Below, one piece after another: positions 13,590 through 24,987 of a DNA stretch of 64,000 nt. A program made the translations under genes and the position numbers. The stretch's first letter is position 1. Each line of letters starts with the position of its first letter. The stretch lies in contig JAIUCV010000019.1 in NCBI GenBank assembly GCA_026724425.1, positions 12,939,926-13,003,925 on the forward strand, given 5' to 3'. The notes below the pieces were generated by a model. The model was not told the DNA's origin. It did not search any database and was given only the letters and a program-made list of their open reading frames with translations. Source of the DNA: Erythrophleum ivorense. Its lineage: Eukaryota; Streptophyta; Magnoliopsida; Fabales; Fabaceae.

Positions 13590-13920
13590 ATATTATTAGT
13601 TTCCATATAAATTGCAATAAATATAAACTTTCAATATCATATTGCATATAATATATATTATTAACATATAATATATATTATACGTATTATATATTATAAA
13701 TAATATATATACATATATATGTCTTATATGTATTATATATATATTATATTTATATAATATAATTCATTTGTATATATATATATATAAAGATGCCTGAACC
13801 CAACGTTGCAATGTTATATGTATTATATATATATATATATATGTTATATGTTATATGTTATATGTATTATATTATATAAATAATATAATATAAGATAATA
13901 GGTAGATATATAAGGAACAC
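13590..13920. repeat. TA-rich microsatellite region
   Basis: Long runs of TA, ATAT and TATAATATA with two copies of a TTATATGTATTATATATAT block, lying between the CACTA left end and the secreted-protein-like exon. No coding content. Confidence 0.7.
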
Positions 13921-14149
13921 CTGCACCCACGTCTGTAAACATCTTTTTATATATGCCACATTGCTCCAAATTCAATTTCTCTACCAAAACCCTCTTGAAA
14001 TCGGCGCAGCACTCGCTTTTGAAATTCTTAAAGCTTTCCACGCACCCAGCAGCTGAGGGAGAGGAAGCAAACCACGATGGAATCTCGCCTATGAAGAAAA
14101 TCTGGGAGGTGAAGAAGACAAAAATGCAGAGACCAGCAAGCCTTAGCAT
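13844..14149 (-). pseudogene. Possible captured exon: small secreted cysteine-rich protein fragment
   Basis: An open frame with a plausible plant signal peptide (MLRLAGLCIFVFFTSQIFFI, then SWFASSPSAAG) followed by a charged segment with a Cys, a Cys pair and another Cys (SECCADFKRVLVEKLNLEQC). The frame runs on upstream to 14218, but the ATG at 14149 fits the hydrophobic leader best. Coding-like base composition ends near 13920, where TA-rich repeats begin, so this is probably one exon with the 3' part lost or spliced. The family is not recognised; the Cys spacing does not clearly fit prolamin-like or LTP patterns. It lies inside the CACTA element just before the chromovirus insertion and could be a captured host gene fragment. 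It could also be a chance open frame. Confidence 0.3.
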
Positions 14150-14509
14150 AGGACTTTGATTGCAAGGAGAGGAATGAGGTCCGGTCCTGTGTCTGAGTGT
14201 AATGCCATTTTGTAACACCTTAACTTCTAGCTCATACCCATCATGCCTTACATCCTCATATACACATGCTAAACATACAAGGAGGTTATTGACTCTACCT
14301 TGATGTTTATTCTACATGGCATCATGCATGGGTAGATATTCTCTTTAATGTCACATGGACCGGGCGAGCTCTTTCTATGCATTTTCATGCTTAATTGCAC
14401 TATTAAGACTTATTTCAATCCCAACAATATGCTTTAAACTCATGGAAAGCAAAAAGGGATATGAGACATGCCATTTCGTTTTCGGCTGATTTGGCTTCAT
14501 TTCTGGGCT

Positions 14510-15110
14510 GAGTTTGAAAATTCATAACTAATTACAGAAAAATCGTAACTACATGATCTCTGTCATTATAGAAATATTAAGATGTCTATTTTATGCTAAA
14601 AATATGTAGAAGTCTCACTATCTCAGGCACAAAGCTTTTGACATCCGAAATCATTCACTGGTCAGAGGGGCTCTGTTACTATCACAGTTTACTGATATGG
14701 ACTTTGAAATTGTCTAACTAATTCCACAAAAATCCAATGCTTGCAAAAGATATCACTATGGAAATATGTGGATGTTATCTAGATAAGAAAAATATTTCCA
14801 GATCATTTCATCAAGCCAAAGTCCCGGAAACCGATGAAACAGTACCTCGGGTCTGGTTGGGTGACTGATGCTGGACAGGAACTTCGAAATTTCATATCTT
14901 CGTCTCTAGACCTCCAAATGAGGTGCTTTCAGTTCCTACAAGTCGCTGTGACTGTCTAGTTTCTTTCTATAAAATTTCGTAGTCATTGGACTACGTTTGC
15001 CCCTCGGATGACACAATTTCTAAACTGACCAAATGAACAGTATTTTCTGAAATCCGAATTTCTGATGCCAACTTTGAAAAATCATAGAAAATGCTATAGA
15101 CCTCCAAATG
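14510..15110. repeat. Four degenerate tandem modules of about 180-190 bp inside the LTR
   Basis: The same phrase recurs at even spacing: GTTTGAAAATTCATAAC at 14512, CTTTGAAATTGTCTAAC at 14702, CTTCGAAATTTCATATC at 14882 and CTTTGAAAAATCATAG at 15072, so the intervals are about 190, 180 and 190 bp. AGACCTCCAAATGA occurs after the last two. The solo LTR has the same four at about 18787, 18976, 19155 and 19346. Confidence 0.65.
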
Positions 15111-16790
15111 ACTTGATTTTAGCTTCTCAAAAAGATCTAGCCAAGATCTAATCCCATGTTAAATTTCAAAGCAAAAGGAGGTTATTTGGTTAACTCTTGA
15201 CATCAAATGCAAAAAGCTCATTTCTTGGCTAAAAATAGGGCCCATAGGGTCCAATTTTGGTTCTTCTACCTCTAAGACTCTTTGAGCACATGAGAAAGCA
15301 TCTAGAGGGGTCATCAATCATGGCTCAAGTGTCTAGTAACCTAGATTGGAGAAACTCACTACCCCATGCCCACTTATGCACTCATATGACCAATGCTAAC
15401 ATTATGCTTTTCATATTCAAGACTTACTTCTTCATTCAAAAGGGATCTCACTTTCATATATACATCATCATACATACATTGACTTGCAAATACTCTTAGA
15501 GACTACATCATATACATTATTAATTTATATTTCATATCTCATATACAACATATTTACAAGAAGCTCTTTGCAAGTCTTCATTAGTCTCCCTAGCTTCATG
15601 CTTGGTGGCTCCCATCTCTAGTCTCACTTGGTCCACCTAGCATGTTTGGATGGTGGAGAGGGAGGATGAGATTCAAAGAATCTCAATAGCTCATCTCTCA
15701 TTCAATCATACATATATAGCATGCAAACAAGTCTCACCATGCATGTATGGCATGTTAACATATAAAACCATAATGAAAACATTTGCAACATGTGAATTGG
15801 CGATGCATAAAAGAAAGACATTCTCAACATGTGAGTAGGCCATACATAACATTTAGAAGCTTGCCAAGTACTTGGATTAGCCTCACCCACTCACTTGTGG
15901 ATTTTGGACTTGCCTCACCCATTCTTAAGAGGTTCTTGGACTCAACCCTTACTCTTTAGGAGTCAACCTCACTTTTGGGAGACTCTTTACTTTGTCTCAA
16001 CCAACTTAAGAGTTTGGCTCATCCTCACCATGGCTAAAGGGTTATTGGCTTTTCCATTCCTCAAGCAAACCAAAACAATCACATAAATCATCATTTCAAT
16101 TCATAGTGTATCATTATGCTAACACACTCCTCATGTCTCATATCATACATACACACAAGTAAGACAATGTAAACACACAATTATGCATGAAAGAAGGTGG
16201 AGAGAGCTACCTTATTGGCTATTGACAACTTTCTCTTTCAACTTGTCTCCTCCCTTGTGGGTTTCACAACCACTTCTAGATGGGGGGACTTCTCTTGAAC
16301 CTAACCACACAAGAAGCATGTAATTAATTCCTTAACACTTGATTCTTAAGCTAGGGATCTCTTTCTAATCAACCCTACTAAGCTTCTCAAACTAGGCTTC
16401 TTTCTCTCACTAGAATCCATTAACTATCCTCTCTCTTTCTCAAACTCTCAAGCTCTGAAGAAGGGAAAGCAAGAAAGAGAAGATTACATAACTTCTAACC
16501 TCCCTTAAGAATGATTTCCCACTCTCCCTCTTCTGAACCAAGCTTAAGACCTAACTATTTTAACAGCCAAAACCGTGGAAAGAGAGGGGAAGGGGAGAAG
16601 AGTAACATGTTAAGAGAAAAGCCATGGAAATCCTTACCTTTCTTGTTCTTCCTTCCTCTCCTAAGCTTCTCTCTCTCTCCTCCACCCTTTTCTCTCTCTT
16701 AAAGTGAGCTTGAGTCGGTTAGAAGAAGAAAGAAGAGATTTGGAGGCTTTTAAAAAGTCAAATTCTCTTTTTCTCGCTTTTCCGGACTTC

Positions 16791-17030
16791 ACTCGCTATA
16801 GCGAGCCATCGCCCTTGCTACAGCGAGCTCGTGTCTGTTCCAGACCTTTGCCTTCGCTATGGCGTCGCTACGGTGAGCAACTCCCTGGTTTTTGTATGGA
16901 ATGCCCGCACTCGCTATAGTTAGGAGCATTTTTGCTATTGCGAGAAGGCATTCTCGCTATAGCTAGGCCATTTCTCGCTATGGCGAACCAGTGCATTCGC
17001 TATAGCCGGGCTATGGCGAGAAAACTTAGA
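16791..17030. repeat. Cluster of GC-rich palindromes (CTCGCTATAGCGAG type) in the LTR
   Basis: At least eight variants of a TCGCTATRGCGA palindrome lie within 240 bp, for example CTCGCTATAGCGAG at 16792, TTCGCTATGGCG at 16854 and TCTCGCTATGGCGA at 16973. The rest of the LTR is AT-rich. On the element strand the cluster is near the start of the LTR. Confidence 0.75.
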
Positions 17031-17134
17031 ATTTTCAGCCCTTCACAATTTTTCAGCTTTTCTTTTCCTTTTCTTTCTCCTTCCTTTTCTTTTCTCTTTT
17101 CTTTTCTTCTTCTTTCTTTTTTCTGGTTGTTACA

Positions 17135-17149
17135 TTCTACCCTCTTTAT
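17135..17149 (-). promoter_or_regulatory. Polypurine tract of the chromovirus
   Basis: The minus strand reads ATAAAGAGGGTAGAA immediately before the TGTAACA start of the 3' LTR. It follows the conserved AATTTCGGGGACGAAATTTT stretch usual downstream of chromovirus pol. Primes plus-strand DNA synthesis. Confidence 0.75.
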
Positions 17150-17183
17150 AAAAATTTCGTCCCCGAAATTTAAATAACATACC

Positions 17184-18479
17184 TCATGGGAAGAGTTCTG
17201 GATGTTTCTTCCTCATATCCTCCTTCAATTCCCATGTGGCTTCTTCGGGTGACAATCCCTTCCAAACCACTTTCACCAACGGTATCGTCTTATTCCGTAA
17301 CTGCTTGAGTCTAACATCCATGATTCGATCTGGCGATACTATATATGATAGATTCTCTTGTAACTGCACATTCTCATATTCTATGACATGTGAGGAGTCG
17401 GGCTGGTACTTTTTCAATTGGGAAACATGGAAGATATTATGAACTTGACTTATGTTTGGAGGAAGAGCTAGTCTATATGCCACAGGTCCTACTTTATCTA
17501 GAATCTGGAAAGGACTTATGTACTTTAGACTGAGCTTTTTACTTTTAATGGACCGACCTATACCTGTGAATGGAGATACCTCAATGAAAACATGGTCTCC
17601 AACCTCAAACTCTAATGGTCTCCTAGTCTTATCTGCATAGCTTTTCCATCTACTCTGGGCCGTCAGAAATTTCCTTCTGATAGTTTCTATCTGTCTAGAG
17701 GTCTGATCCACTAATTCTGGGCCTATGAGGCTCCGCTCTCCTAGCTCAACCTAACACATTGGGGATCTACACTTCCTCCCATACAATGCCTCATACGGCG
17801 CCATCTGTAGGCTAGCATGATAACTATTATTATAGGCAAACTCCGCTAGAGGCAAGTATGTGTCCCAGTTCCCTTTCATTTCTAGTACACATGCCCTTAA
17901 CATGTCCTCTAGGGTTTGGATGGTTCTTTATGTTTGTCCATCCATCTGAGGGTGGTAGGCTGTACTAAATCCAAGTCTGGTGCCTAGAGCATCCTGTAAT
18001 TATCTCCAGAAATTCGATGTGAATCTGGGATCTCTGTCTGACACTATACTCCTAGGCACACCATGTAGTCTAACTATCTCCCTGATGTACAGCTGGGCTA
18101 ACTTGTCTAGGTTATAAGTGGCTTTCATAGGTAAAAAGTGTGCTGACTTTGTTAACCTATCCACTATTACCCATATTGCATCATAGCTCGATGATGTCCT
18201 GGGCAAACCCATGACAAAATCTATAGCTATGCTATCCCATTTCCACTCCGGGATATCTAAAGGCTGAAGTAATCCAGCTGGTTTCTGGTGTTCTATTTTC
18301 ACTCTCTGACATATCAAATATCGGGAGACATATTCTGCTATGTCTGCTTTCATCCCGGACCACCAGAACATTCTTTTCAAATCCTGGTACATTTTATTGC
18401 TACCCGGATGAATGGTGTATTTACTCTTATGTGCCTCATCTAATACTTTCTCTTTGATTTCAGTATTCCTAGGCACATA
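17184..18479 (-). pseudogene. Integrase with GPY and chromodomain-like C terminus, 3' end of pol
   Basis: The integrase would insert the element's cDNA into host chromatin. The 5' part (18000-18476) carries an HHCC-type zinc-binding region in which the first Cys of the CxxC pair is Tyr (YLICQ), the first catalytic Asp in WDSIAIDFVMGLP and the second in IVSDRDPRF. The 3' part (17184-17711) has the GPY-type block FQILDKVGPVAYRLALP and ends in a group II chromodomain-like segment, KVVWKGLSPEEATWELKEDM, with a terminal KKHPELFP. Three nonsense codons break it: TAA after NFWR at 18000, one in the MDGQT-RTIQ stretch near 17930, and a TAG replacing Trp after RSPMC near 17755. The upstream boundary is cut by the solo LTR. 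Dead gene; family assignment secure. Confidence 0.9.
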
Positions 18480-18484
18480 CAGCC

Positions 18485-21400
18485 TGTAACACCTTAACCT
18501 CTAGCTCATACCCATCATGCCCACATATTCATATACTCATGCTAAGCTTACAAGGGAGATGATTTCTCTACCTTGGTACTCTTTCTCTAAGGCATATTGT
18601 ATGGGTAGAGATCCACTTTGAAGTAACGTGGACCGGGTGAGCTCTCTCTCTAGGCATCCTCATGCTCAATTGCACTATTGAGACTTATTTCAATCCCAAC
18701 TATATGCTTTGAACTCATGGAAAGCAAAAAGGGATTGGAGACATGCATTTTCGTTCTTGGCAGATTTTGCTTCATTTCTGGGCTAAGTTTGAAAATCCAT
18801 AACTAATTGCAGAAAAATCGTAACTACATGATCTGGGTCATTCTAGAAATCTTGAGACGTCTACTTCATGCTAAAAATAAGTAGAAGTCTCAATATCTCA
18901 CTTATTCTGCGTTTGACATCAAAATCGTTCACTGGTCAGAGGGGGCTTCTTTGCTGTCACAGTTTACTGATATGGACTTTGAAATTGTCTAACTAATTCC
19001 ACAAAAATAAAATACTTGCAAATCATATCTCTATGGAAATATGTGGATGTTAGCTAGAGGATAAAAATATTTCTAGACCAGTTCACCAAGCCAAATTCCC
19101 GGAAACCGATGAAACAGTACTTCGGGTCTGGTTGGGTGTCTGATTCTGGGCAGGAACTTCGAAATTGCCTAACTTCCTCTCTAGACCTCTAAATGAGGTG
19201 ATTCCAGTTCCTAAAAGTCACTGTAACCATCCAGTTTCTGTGTATAAAATTTCGTAGCCATTGGACTACGTTTGCCCCTCGGATGACACGATTCTCAAAC
19301 TGACCAAATGAACAATGATTTCCAAATTCCGAATTTCTGATGTCAACTTTGAAAAATCATAGAAAATGCTATAGACCTCTAAATGACATGAACTCTAGCT
19401 TTCCAGAAAGCTCTAAACATGATCTAGTCACATGTCAAATTTCAGGACAAGAAGAGGTCATATGGCTAATCTATGACATCATGTACAAGAAGGCCCTTTC
19501 TTGGCCAAAAGTGGGGTTCATAGGGTCCAATCTTGGTTTTTCTACTTCTATGACTCCTTGAGCACATGAGAAAGCATCTCTAGGGGCCATCAATCATGTC
19601 TCAAGTGTCTAGTAACTTAGATTGGAGAAACTCACTACCCCATGCCCACTTATGTACCCATATAGCCTATGCTAACATTGAGCATTTCACATTAAAACAT
19701 ACCTCTTCATTCATCATAGACCTCATTCTCATACATTCATCATTCATACATACATTATCTTACAAATACTCTTAGGGACTACATCATAAACATTATCAAT
19801 TTACATTTACAACTCTCATACAACATATTACAAAAAGTCCCTTTTTACAATTCTCCCTTAGCTTCTCTAGCCTCATGCTTGGTGGTGGTTCCCATCTCTA
19901 ACCTCACTTGGTCCACCTGGCATATTTGAATGGTGGAGAGGGAGGGTGAGATTCAGAGAATCTCAGTAGTTCAACTCTCATTCAATCATACATATATCGC
20001 ATGCAACAAGTCTCATTATGCATGTATGGCATGTTAGCATATAAAACCATGATGAAAACATTTAAAACATATGAATTGGTCATGCATAACATTTAAAAGC
20101 TTGCTAAGTACTTGGATCAGCCTCACCCATTCCCTTGTGGCTTTTGGATTTGCCTTACCCATTCTTTAGAGGTCCTTAGACTCAACCCTTACTCTTTGGG
20201 AGTCAACCTCACTTTTGGGAGACCTTTTACTCTTGTCTCAACCAACTTAAGGGCTTGGCTCATCCTCACCTTGGCTATAGGGTTATTGGCTTTTCCATTT
20301 CCTCAAGCAAACCAAAACAAATCACATAGATCATCATTTCAGTTCATATCATACCATCATGCTAACACACTTCTCATAGCTCATATCATTCATACACATA
20401 AGCAAGACAACGTAAACACACAATTATGCATGAGAGAAGGTGGAGAGAACTACCTGGTTAGCTATTCACTACTTCCTCTTTCACTTGTCTCCTCCCTTGT
20501 GGATTTCACTACCACTTCTAGATGGGAGAGCTTCTCTTGAGCCTAACCACACAAAAGCATGAAATTAATTCCTTAATACTTGATTCTTAAGCTAGGGATC
20601 ACTTCTAATCAACTCTACTGAGCTTCTCAACCTAGGTTTCTTCCTCTCACTAGAGTCCATTAGCTATCCTCTCTCTTTTCTTAACTCTTAAGCTCTTAAG
20701 AAAGGGGAAAAGCAAGAAAGAGAAGACTATATACTTCTAACCTCTCTCAAGAGTGATTTCCCACTTTCTCTCTTCTGAACCAACCTCAAGACCTAACCAT
20801 TTTTGCTATCTAAACCGTAGGAAAGAGGGGGAAAGGGGAGAAGGGCAACATACTAAGAGGAAGCCATGAGAATCCTTACCTTTCTTGTCCTTTCTTCTTC
20901 TCTTCAGCTTCTCTCTCTCTCCTCCACCCTTTTCTCTCTCCTAAGATGAGCTTGAGTCGGTTAGAAGAAGAAAGAAGAGATTTGGAAGCTTTTAAAAAGT
21001 CAAATTCTCTTTTTCTCGCTTTTCTAGACCGCTCTCGCTATAGCGAGCCATTGCCCTCGCTACGGCGAGCTCGTGTCTGTTCCAGACCTCTGCCTTCGCT
21101 ATGGCGTCGCTACAGTGAGCTCGTGTCTATTCCAGACCTTCGCTATGGCATCGCTATGGTGAGATCGTGTCTGTTCCAGACCTCTACCTTCGCTGTGGCG
21201 TCGCTACAGCGAGTAACTCCCTGGCTTTTATATGGAATGCCGCACTCGCTATAGCTAGGAGCAATTTCGCTACGGCGAGCAACTCCCTGGCTTTTATATG
21301 GAATGCCGCACTCGCTATAGCTAGGAGCATATTTGCTACGGCGAGGGGTCATTCTCGCTATGGCGAGGCCGTTTCTCGCTATGGCGAGAAGACTTAGAAA

Positions 21401-21497
21401 ATTCTCAGCTCTTCGAAAATTTTCCAGTTTTCTCTTTTCCTTTTCTTTTCTCATTTCTTTTCTTTTCTCTTTTCTTTTCTTTTTCTTGGCTGTTACA
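18485..21497 (-). mobile_element. Solo LTR (3.0 kb) inserted in the chromovirus pol
   Basis: It starts TGTAACACC and ends GGCTGTTACA and is flanked by the direct duplication CAGCC at 18480-18484 and 21498-21502. It aligns along its length with the LTR at 14211-17134, with frequent substitutions and an expanded palindrome block. No internal region is present, so it is a solo LTR left by recombination between the two LTRs of a full insertion. It interrupts the linker between RNase H and integrase. Orientation is inferred from the related 3' LTR. Confidence 0.9.
21031..21395. repeat. Expanded palindrome block with tandem duplications in the solo LTR
   Basis: The same CGCTATRGCG palindromes as at 16791-17030 occur here. 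A unit containing TCGTGTCTGTTCCAGACC is present three times (about 21070-21185), and a 65-bp unit containing CTCCCTGGCTTTTATATGG is present twice (about 21215-21330). This expansion accounts for much of the extra length over the 2.9-kb LTR. Confidence 0.7.
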
Positions 21498-21502
21498 CAG
21501 CC

Positions 21503-23144
21503 TATTCCTGTACGTTACTATATCATCCTTAGACAGATTGAACTCCTGAACATTTCCTTGGGTTATCTGGGCTTTAATTTTCTTTACATGGTCATCTAGC
21601 TGCTGAGCCCCTCTTATCTGAGTCCTCAAGTCACTTTCTATTCGGGTTTCATTCATTAGTAATTTTCCCGAACACACCTCACAGGAGAGACTTATATCTC
21701 TGAATCTCTCAATCAATTCCTGCTCTCGGATCATCATACAGGCCACATGTATGGATTTTCTACTTAGGGCATCAGCTACCACATTAGCCTTACTAGGATG
21801 GTATTTCAACATGAACTCATAATCTTTCAGAAATTCTACCCATCTTCTTTGCCTCATATTCAGCTCTTTCTGTTCAAATAAATACTTAAGACTCTCGTAG
21901 TCGCTGAAAATTTCTATTACTGCCCCATATAAGTAGTGTCTCCATATTTTCATAGCGAATACCACTGCAGCTAACTCTAAGTCGTGTGTGGGGTAGTTTT
22001 CCTCGTGAGGTTTTAACTATCTAGAAGCATAAGCTACCACTTGGCCTTTCTGCATGAGCACACATCCTAACCCTCTCTTAGAGGCATCGCTGTATACTAC
22101 AAAAGTTTCTTTAGGGTTAAGGAGCACTAAAACTGGAGCCGTGGTCAACTTGTGCTTCAACTCTTGAAAATTACTCTCACATTTCTCATTCCACACAAAC
22201 GACACATTCTTTCTAGTAAGTCGGGTCATTGGTATTGCTATTTGAGAAAAGCCCTGAATGAACCTTCTATAATACCCTGCTAAACCTAGAAAACTCCTTA
22301 TCTCTGTCACTGTCCTAGGTCTCTCCCACTGTAATACTGCCTCTACCTTATGGGGATCTACTGCGACCCCTGTCTGGGAGATCACGTGACCAAGAAACTG
22401 AACCTCAGTGAGCCAGAAATCACATTTACTAAGTTTAGCATACAACTGTCTTTCTCTCAGGGTTTCCAAGGCTAATCTTAGATGCTGCTCATGTTCCTTT
22501 CTACTTTTAGAGTAGATAAGGATGTCATCTATGAAGACTACTACGAACTTATCTAGATATGGCCTGAAGACTCTGTTCATGTAATCCATAAAAACTGCAG
22601 GCGCATTTGTTAACCCGAAGGGCATGACTAAGAATTCATAGTGCCCGTACCTGGTTCTAAAGGTTGTCTTGGGAATATCATCAGCTTTTATCTTGAGCTG
22701 ATGATATCCTGACCTGAGGTCTATCTTGGAAAACACCGACGCTCCTGCTAACTGATCTAGAAGGTCATCTATGCGAGGGAGAGGGTACTTATTCTTAATG
22801 GTAATTTTATTGAGTTCCCGATAGTCTATACATAGCCTAAGGCTCCCGTCCTTTTTCTTTACAAATAGAACTGGGGCTCCCCACGGTGAGACACTAGGTT
22901 TGATGAAACCCTTTTCTAAGAGTTCCTCTATTTGTTTCTTAACCTCTGCTAGCTCAGTGGGAGCCATTCTATACGGGGCCTTAGAAACTGGACCTGCCCC
23001 AGGTGCGATGTCTATAGGAAACTCGACCTCTCTTTCTGGGGGCAGTCTACTAATCTCCTTGGGACATACCTCTGGGAATTCCCTCACTACAGGGATCTCA
23101 TCTATACCCTCTTCTACCTCAGCCTGGACTGAAAAGAAGACCAA
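21503..23144 (-). pseudogene. Reverse transcriptase and RNase H of the chromovirus
   Basis: Copies element RNA into DNA and degrades the template. The RT segment (22017-23144) shows the usual gypsy order: KAPYRMAPTELAEVKKQ, SPWGAPVLFVKKKDGS, LCIDYRELNKITIKNKYPLP, SKIDLRSGYHQ, MPFGLTNAPAVFM and the catalytic FIDDILIYS, then FLGHVIS and GYYRRFI. A TAG at 22017 after VAYASR replaces the usual Gln. RNase H resumes in the same register (21503-21965) with IFSDYESLKYLF, NMRQRRWVEFLKDY and HPSKANVVADALSR. The linker RTQIRGAQQLDD follows before the solo LTR cuts the frame. Apart from the stop it is well preserved, which points to a moderately recent insertion. Confidence 0.92.
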
Positions 23145-23180
23145 ATACCCCTGACAACCATGCCCTAGAGATCTCTCAAC

Positions 23181-23575
23181 TTAGGAGGTGGTCATGACAG
23201 ATAATTCAGCCCTAGTACTAGGCACAGTCCCACACTCAGGTAAAGTAATACACCTGTGGCTACAATCTAGTGTGGCATTATTTGCAGACATCCAGTTCAT
23301 GCCAGTAATCGTATCAATTTCAATGAGGGGCATGCAAATCAAATCAAGGGTGGTCAGGCAATGATTAAACTGGGTCACACAATTCAGGTAAGCATGGGAG
23401 GTGATGGCTCGGTTCCCAGTGGGGGTGGATACATGCAGCTCATATGGCAATGTATGCATACTCAGACCCAACCTCTTAACACAGTCATATGATATGAAAG
23501 AATGGCTAGCGCCCAAATCAAATAAGGTAGTTACAGAAAAATCATTTATCTTGATAATACCTTAAATCAGACTTG
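23181..23575 (-). pseudogene. Aspartic protease region of the chromovirus
   Basis: The active-site block reads LFDLGASHSFISYDCVKRLG, a variant of the D-S/T-G-A motif of retroelement proteases in which Leu replaces Ser/Thr. LISTPTG-like and MNWMSANNATLDC segments follow at the normal spacing. The frame ends in a stop at 23181, before the GHGCQGYL linker that leads into RT. In an active element this domain would cut the Gag-Pol precursor. Confidence 0.85.
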
Positions 23576-23689
23576 GGGACTGGCTAGCCTCTTGCTGTGA
23601 TAGGGCAAAGACTCTACCCTGGGTCTGTGGTCTGGGAGGAGGAGCCATCTCTCTCGGTTGTGTGATTGGTAGAGGGGCCTATGGAGGAG

Positions 23690-24845
23690 CTTGGATACAA
23701 TCTCTGACTATGTGCCCCGGCCTGCCACATCTATAGCATACGTTCTGCCCCGCATAACACGGTCTAGTACCGTGATTCCTGCCACACTAGGGACATGTAA
23801 TCGGTGGAACACTGCCTTTACTGGACTGGGTCCTCCTTTTCTTACCCCTTTAGTTCCACTAACTCTTTCCGCCTCTACGGCTCGTCACTGCTGGTTGGGA
23901 ACCATCTCTAAATCTCTTAGGCTCAGGGAGGGGAAGAAGTGATCTGGCGCTAGAGGTAGGCTGCATCATCCTGAGATTCGTTTCTGTCACTCTGCATACT
24001 TCTACAAGGGTATGGAAGTGTCTGATTCTCTATGGCACTACCCTGTCTCGGATCTCAGGGAGCAAACCCTTCTCTAGCCTATCTGCCCTCTATTTCTCAT
24101 CATCATGTCTCTGTAGGTATGAGGAATATCTAGAGAGCTCAATAAATTTTGCTACATGTTAGTCCATGGACATTCCCGGAGTCTGTCTTAGCAGAATAAA
24201 TTCTGACTCTTTTTCATCTCTGATGGAGTCAGGGAAATACTTCTCGTGGAATGCCTCGAGGAATGCCTCCCACGTGATTGGGGCATTCCTCGCTCTCAGC
24301 ATCGGCTCAGTGCCCTTCCACCAATATATTACTTCTTTCCGTAACTGAAATGCAGCCATCTTGGCTTTTTGCTCAGATGTACACTCCATAACCTCGAAAA
24401 TTTGTTCTAGCTTTATAACCCAGGCCTCAGCTCTATCTGTGTTCATCTCACCATCAAAGGTGGGAGGCCCAAATTTTTTGAACTAGGTAATCACTTTTCT
24501 GATCGAGGGCTGCTGCTCAGCAGGAGGCATCTGAGCTGGTGGGATTGGGGTAACAGCCTGCATGTGTGGCTGTGCATCTGCAGGGGTTGCCCCTGAATGC
24601 TCGAGACGATCTGAGTGTGGAGGTGGCTTAGGAGGGGGAGGTGTAGGGCCTTGGCTATCTTTCCTAGCAAGCCGTTCTTGAAGCTACATAATAACAGCTT
24701 GCTGCTGATCCAAGCGAGCCACTATACTCTGTAAGGCTCTAGCAACTGGATCGCTAGGCCCGGCTTCATCAGCCTGAGCTGCTCTGGGAGGCCTACCTCT
24801 TCCTCTACCTCTAGCTTTACCTCTGCCTTGGCGAGTGTCAACCAT
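23690..24845 (-). pseudogene. gag of the chromovirus (capsid and zinc knuckle)
   Basis: Gag forms the virus-like particle. The start MVDTRQGRGKARGRGRGRPP at 24845 is typical of plant Tekay/Del elements. The capsid-type retrotransposon gag domain is at 24159-24446, with AEAWVIKLEQIFEVMECT and EFHEKYFPDSIRDEKE-like residues, and a CCHC zinc knuckle CYRCGRPGHIVRDC lies near 23690-23740. A stop follows the QQQAVIM segment at 24684, and the reading frame between the blocks is interrupted, so gag is also inactive. Confidence 0.85.
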
Positions 24846-24987
24846 CTTTCTGAAACATATAACATGGTTTAGTATACATAATAGGGACACATGCCACTTT
24901 CATACACTCAATCATCCATAGCAAGCTCATATACAACTGGGCAACTCACAACATATGCTACAACCCACAATGAAAGCCTGAACCTCT

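Larger units (their letters stand above)
14211..17134 (-). repeat. 3' LTR of the chromovirus (2.9 kb)
   Basis: Plus-strand termini are TGTAACACCTTAAC and GGTTGTTACA, giving the TG...CA ends of an LTR. On the element strand it begins right after the polypurine tract at 17135-17149. It aligns by eye end to end with the solo LTR at 18485-21497. It carries four degenerate copies of a module of about 180-190 bp (14510-15110) and a cluster of CGCTATRGCG palindromes (16791-17030). Confidence 0.9.

Noticed and set aside
13590..13920. Hairpin or replication-origin-like structure in TA repeats
   Set aside because: Simple TA microsatellite sequence explains all the self-complementarity.
13953..14159. 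Plus-strand frame opposite the secreted-protein-like exon
   Set aside because: The minus-strand frame has the signal-peptide-like leader and Cys pattern; the plus-strand peptide has no features and looks like its shadow.
21143..21454. A repetitive protein with repeated SYSECGIPYKSQGV units
   Set aside because: It is the translation of duplicated palindrome units in the solo LTR, not a gene.
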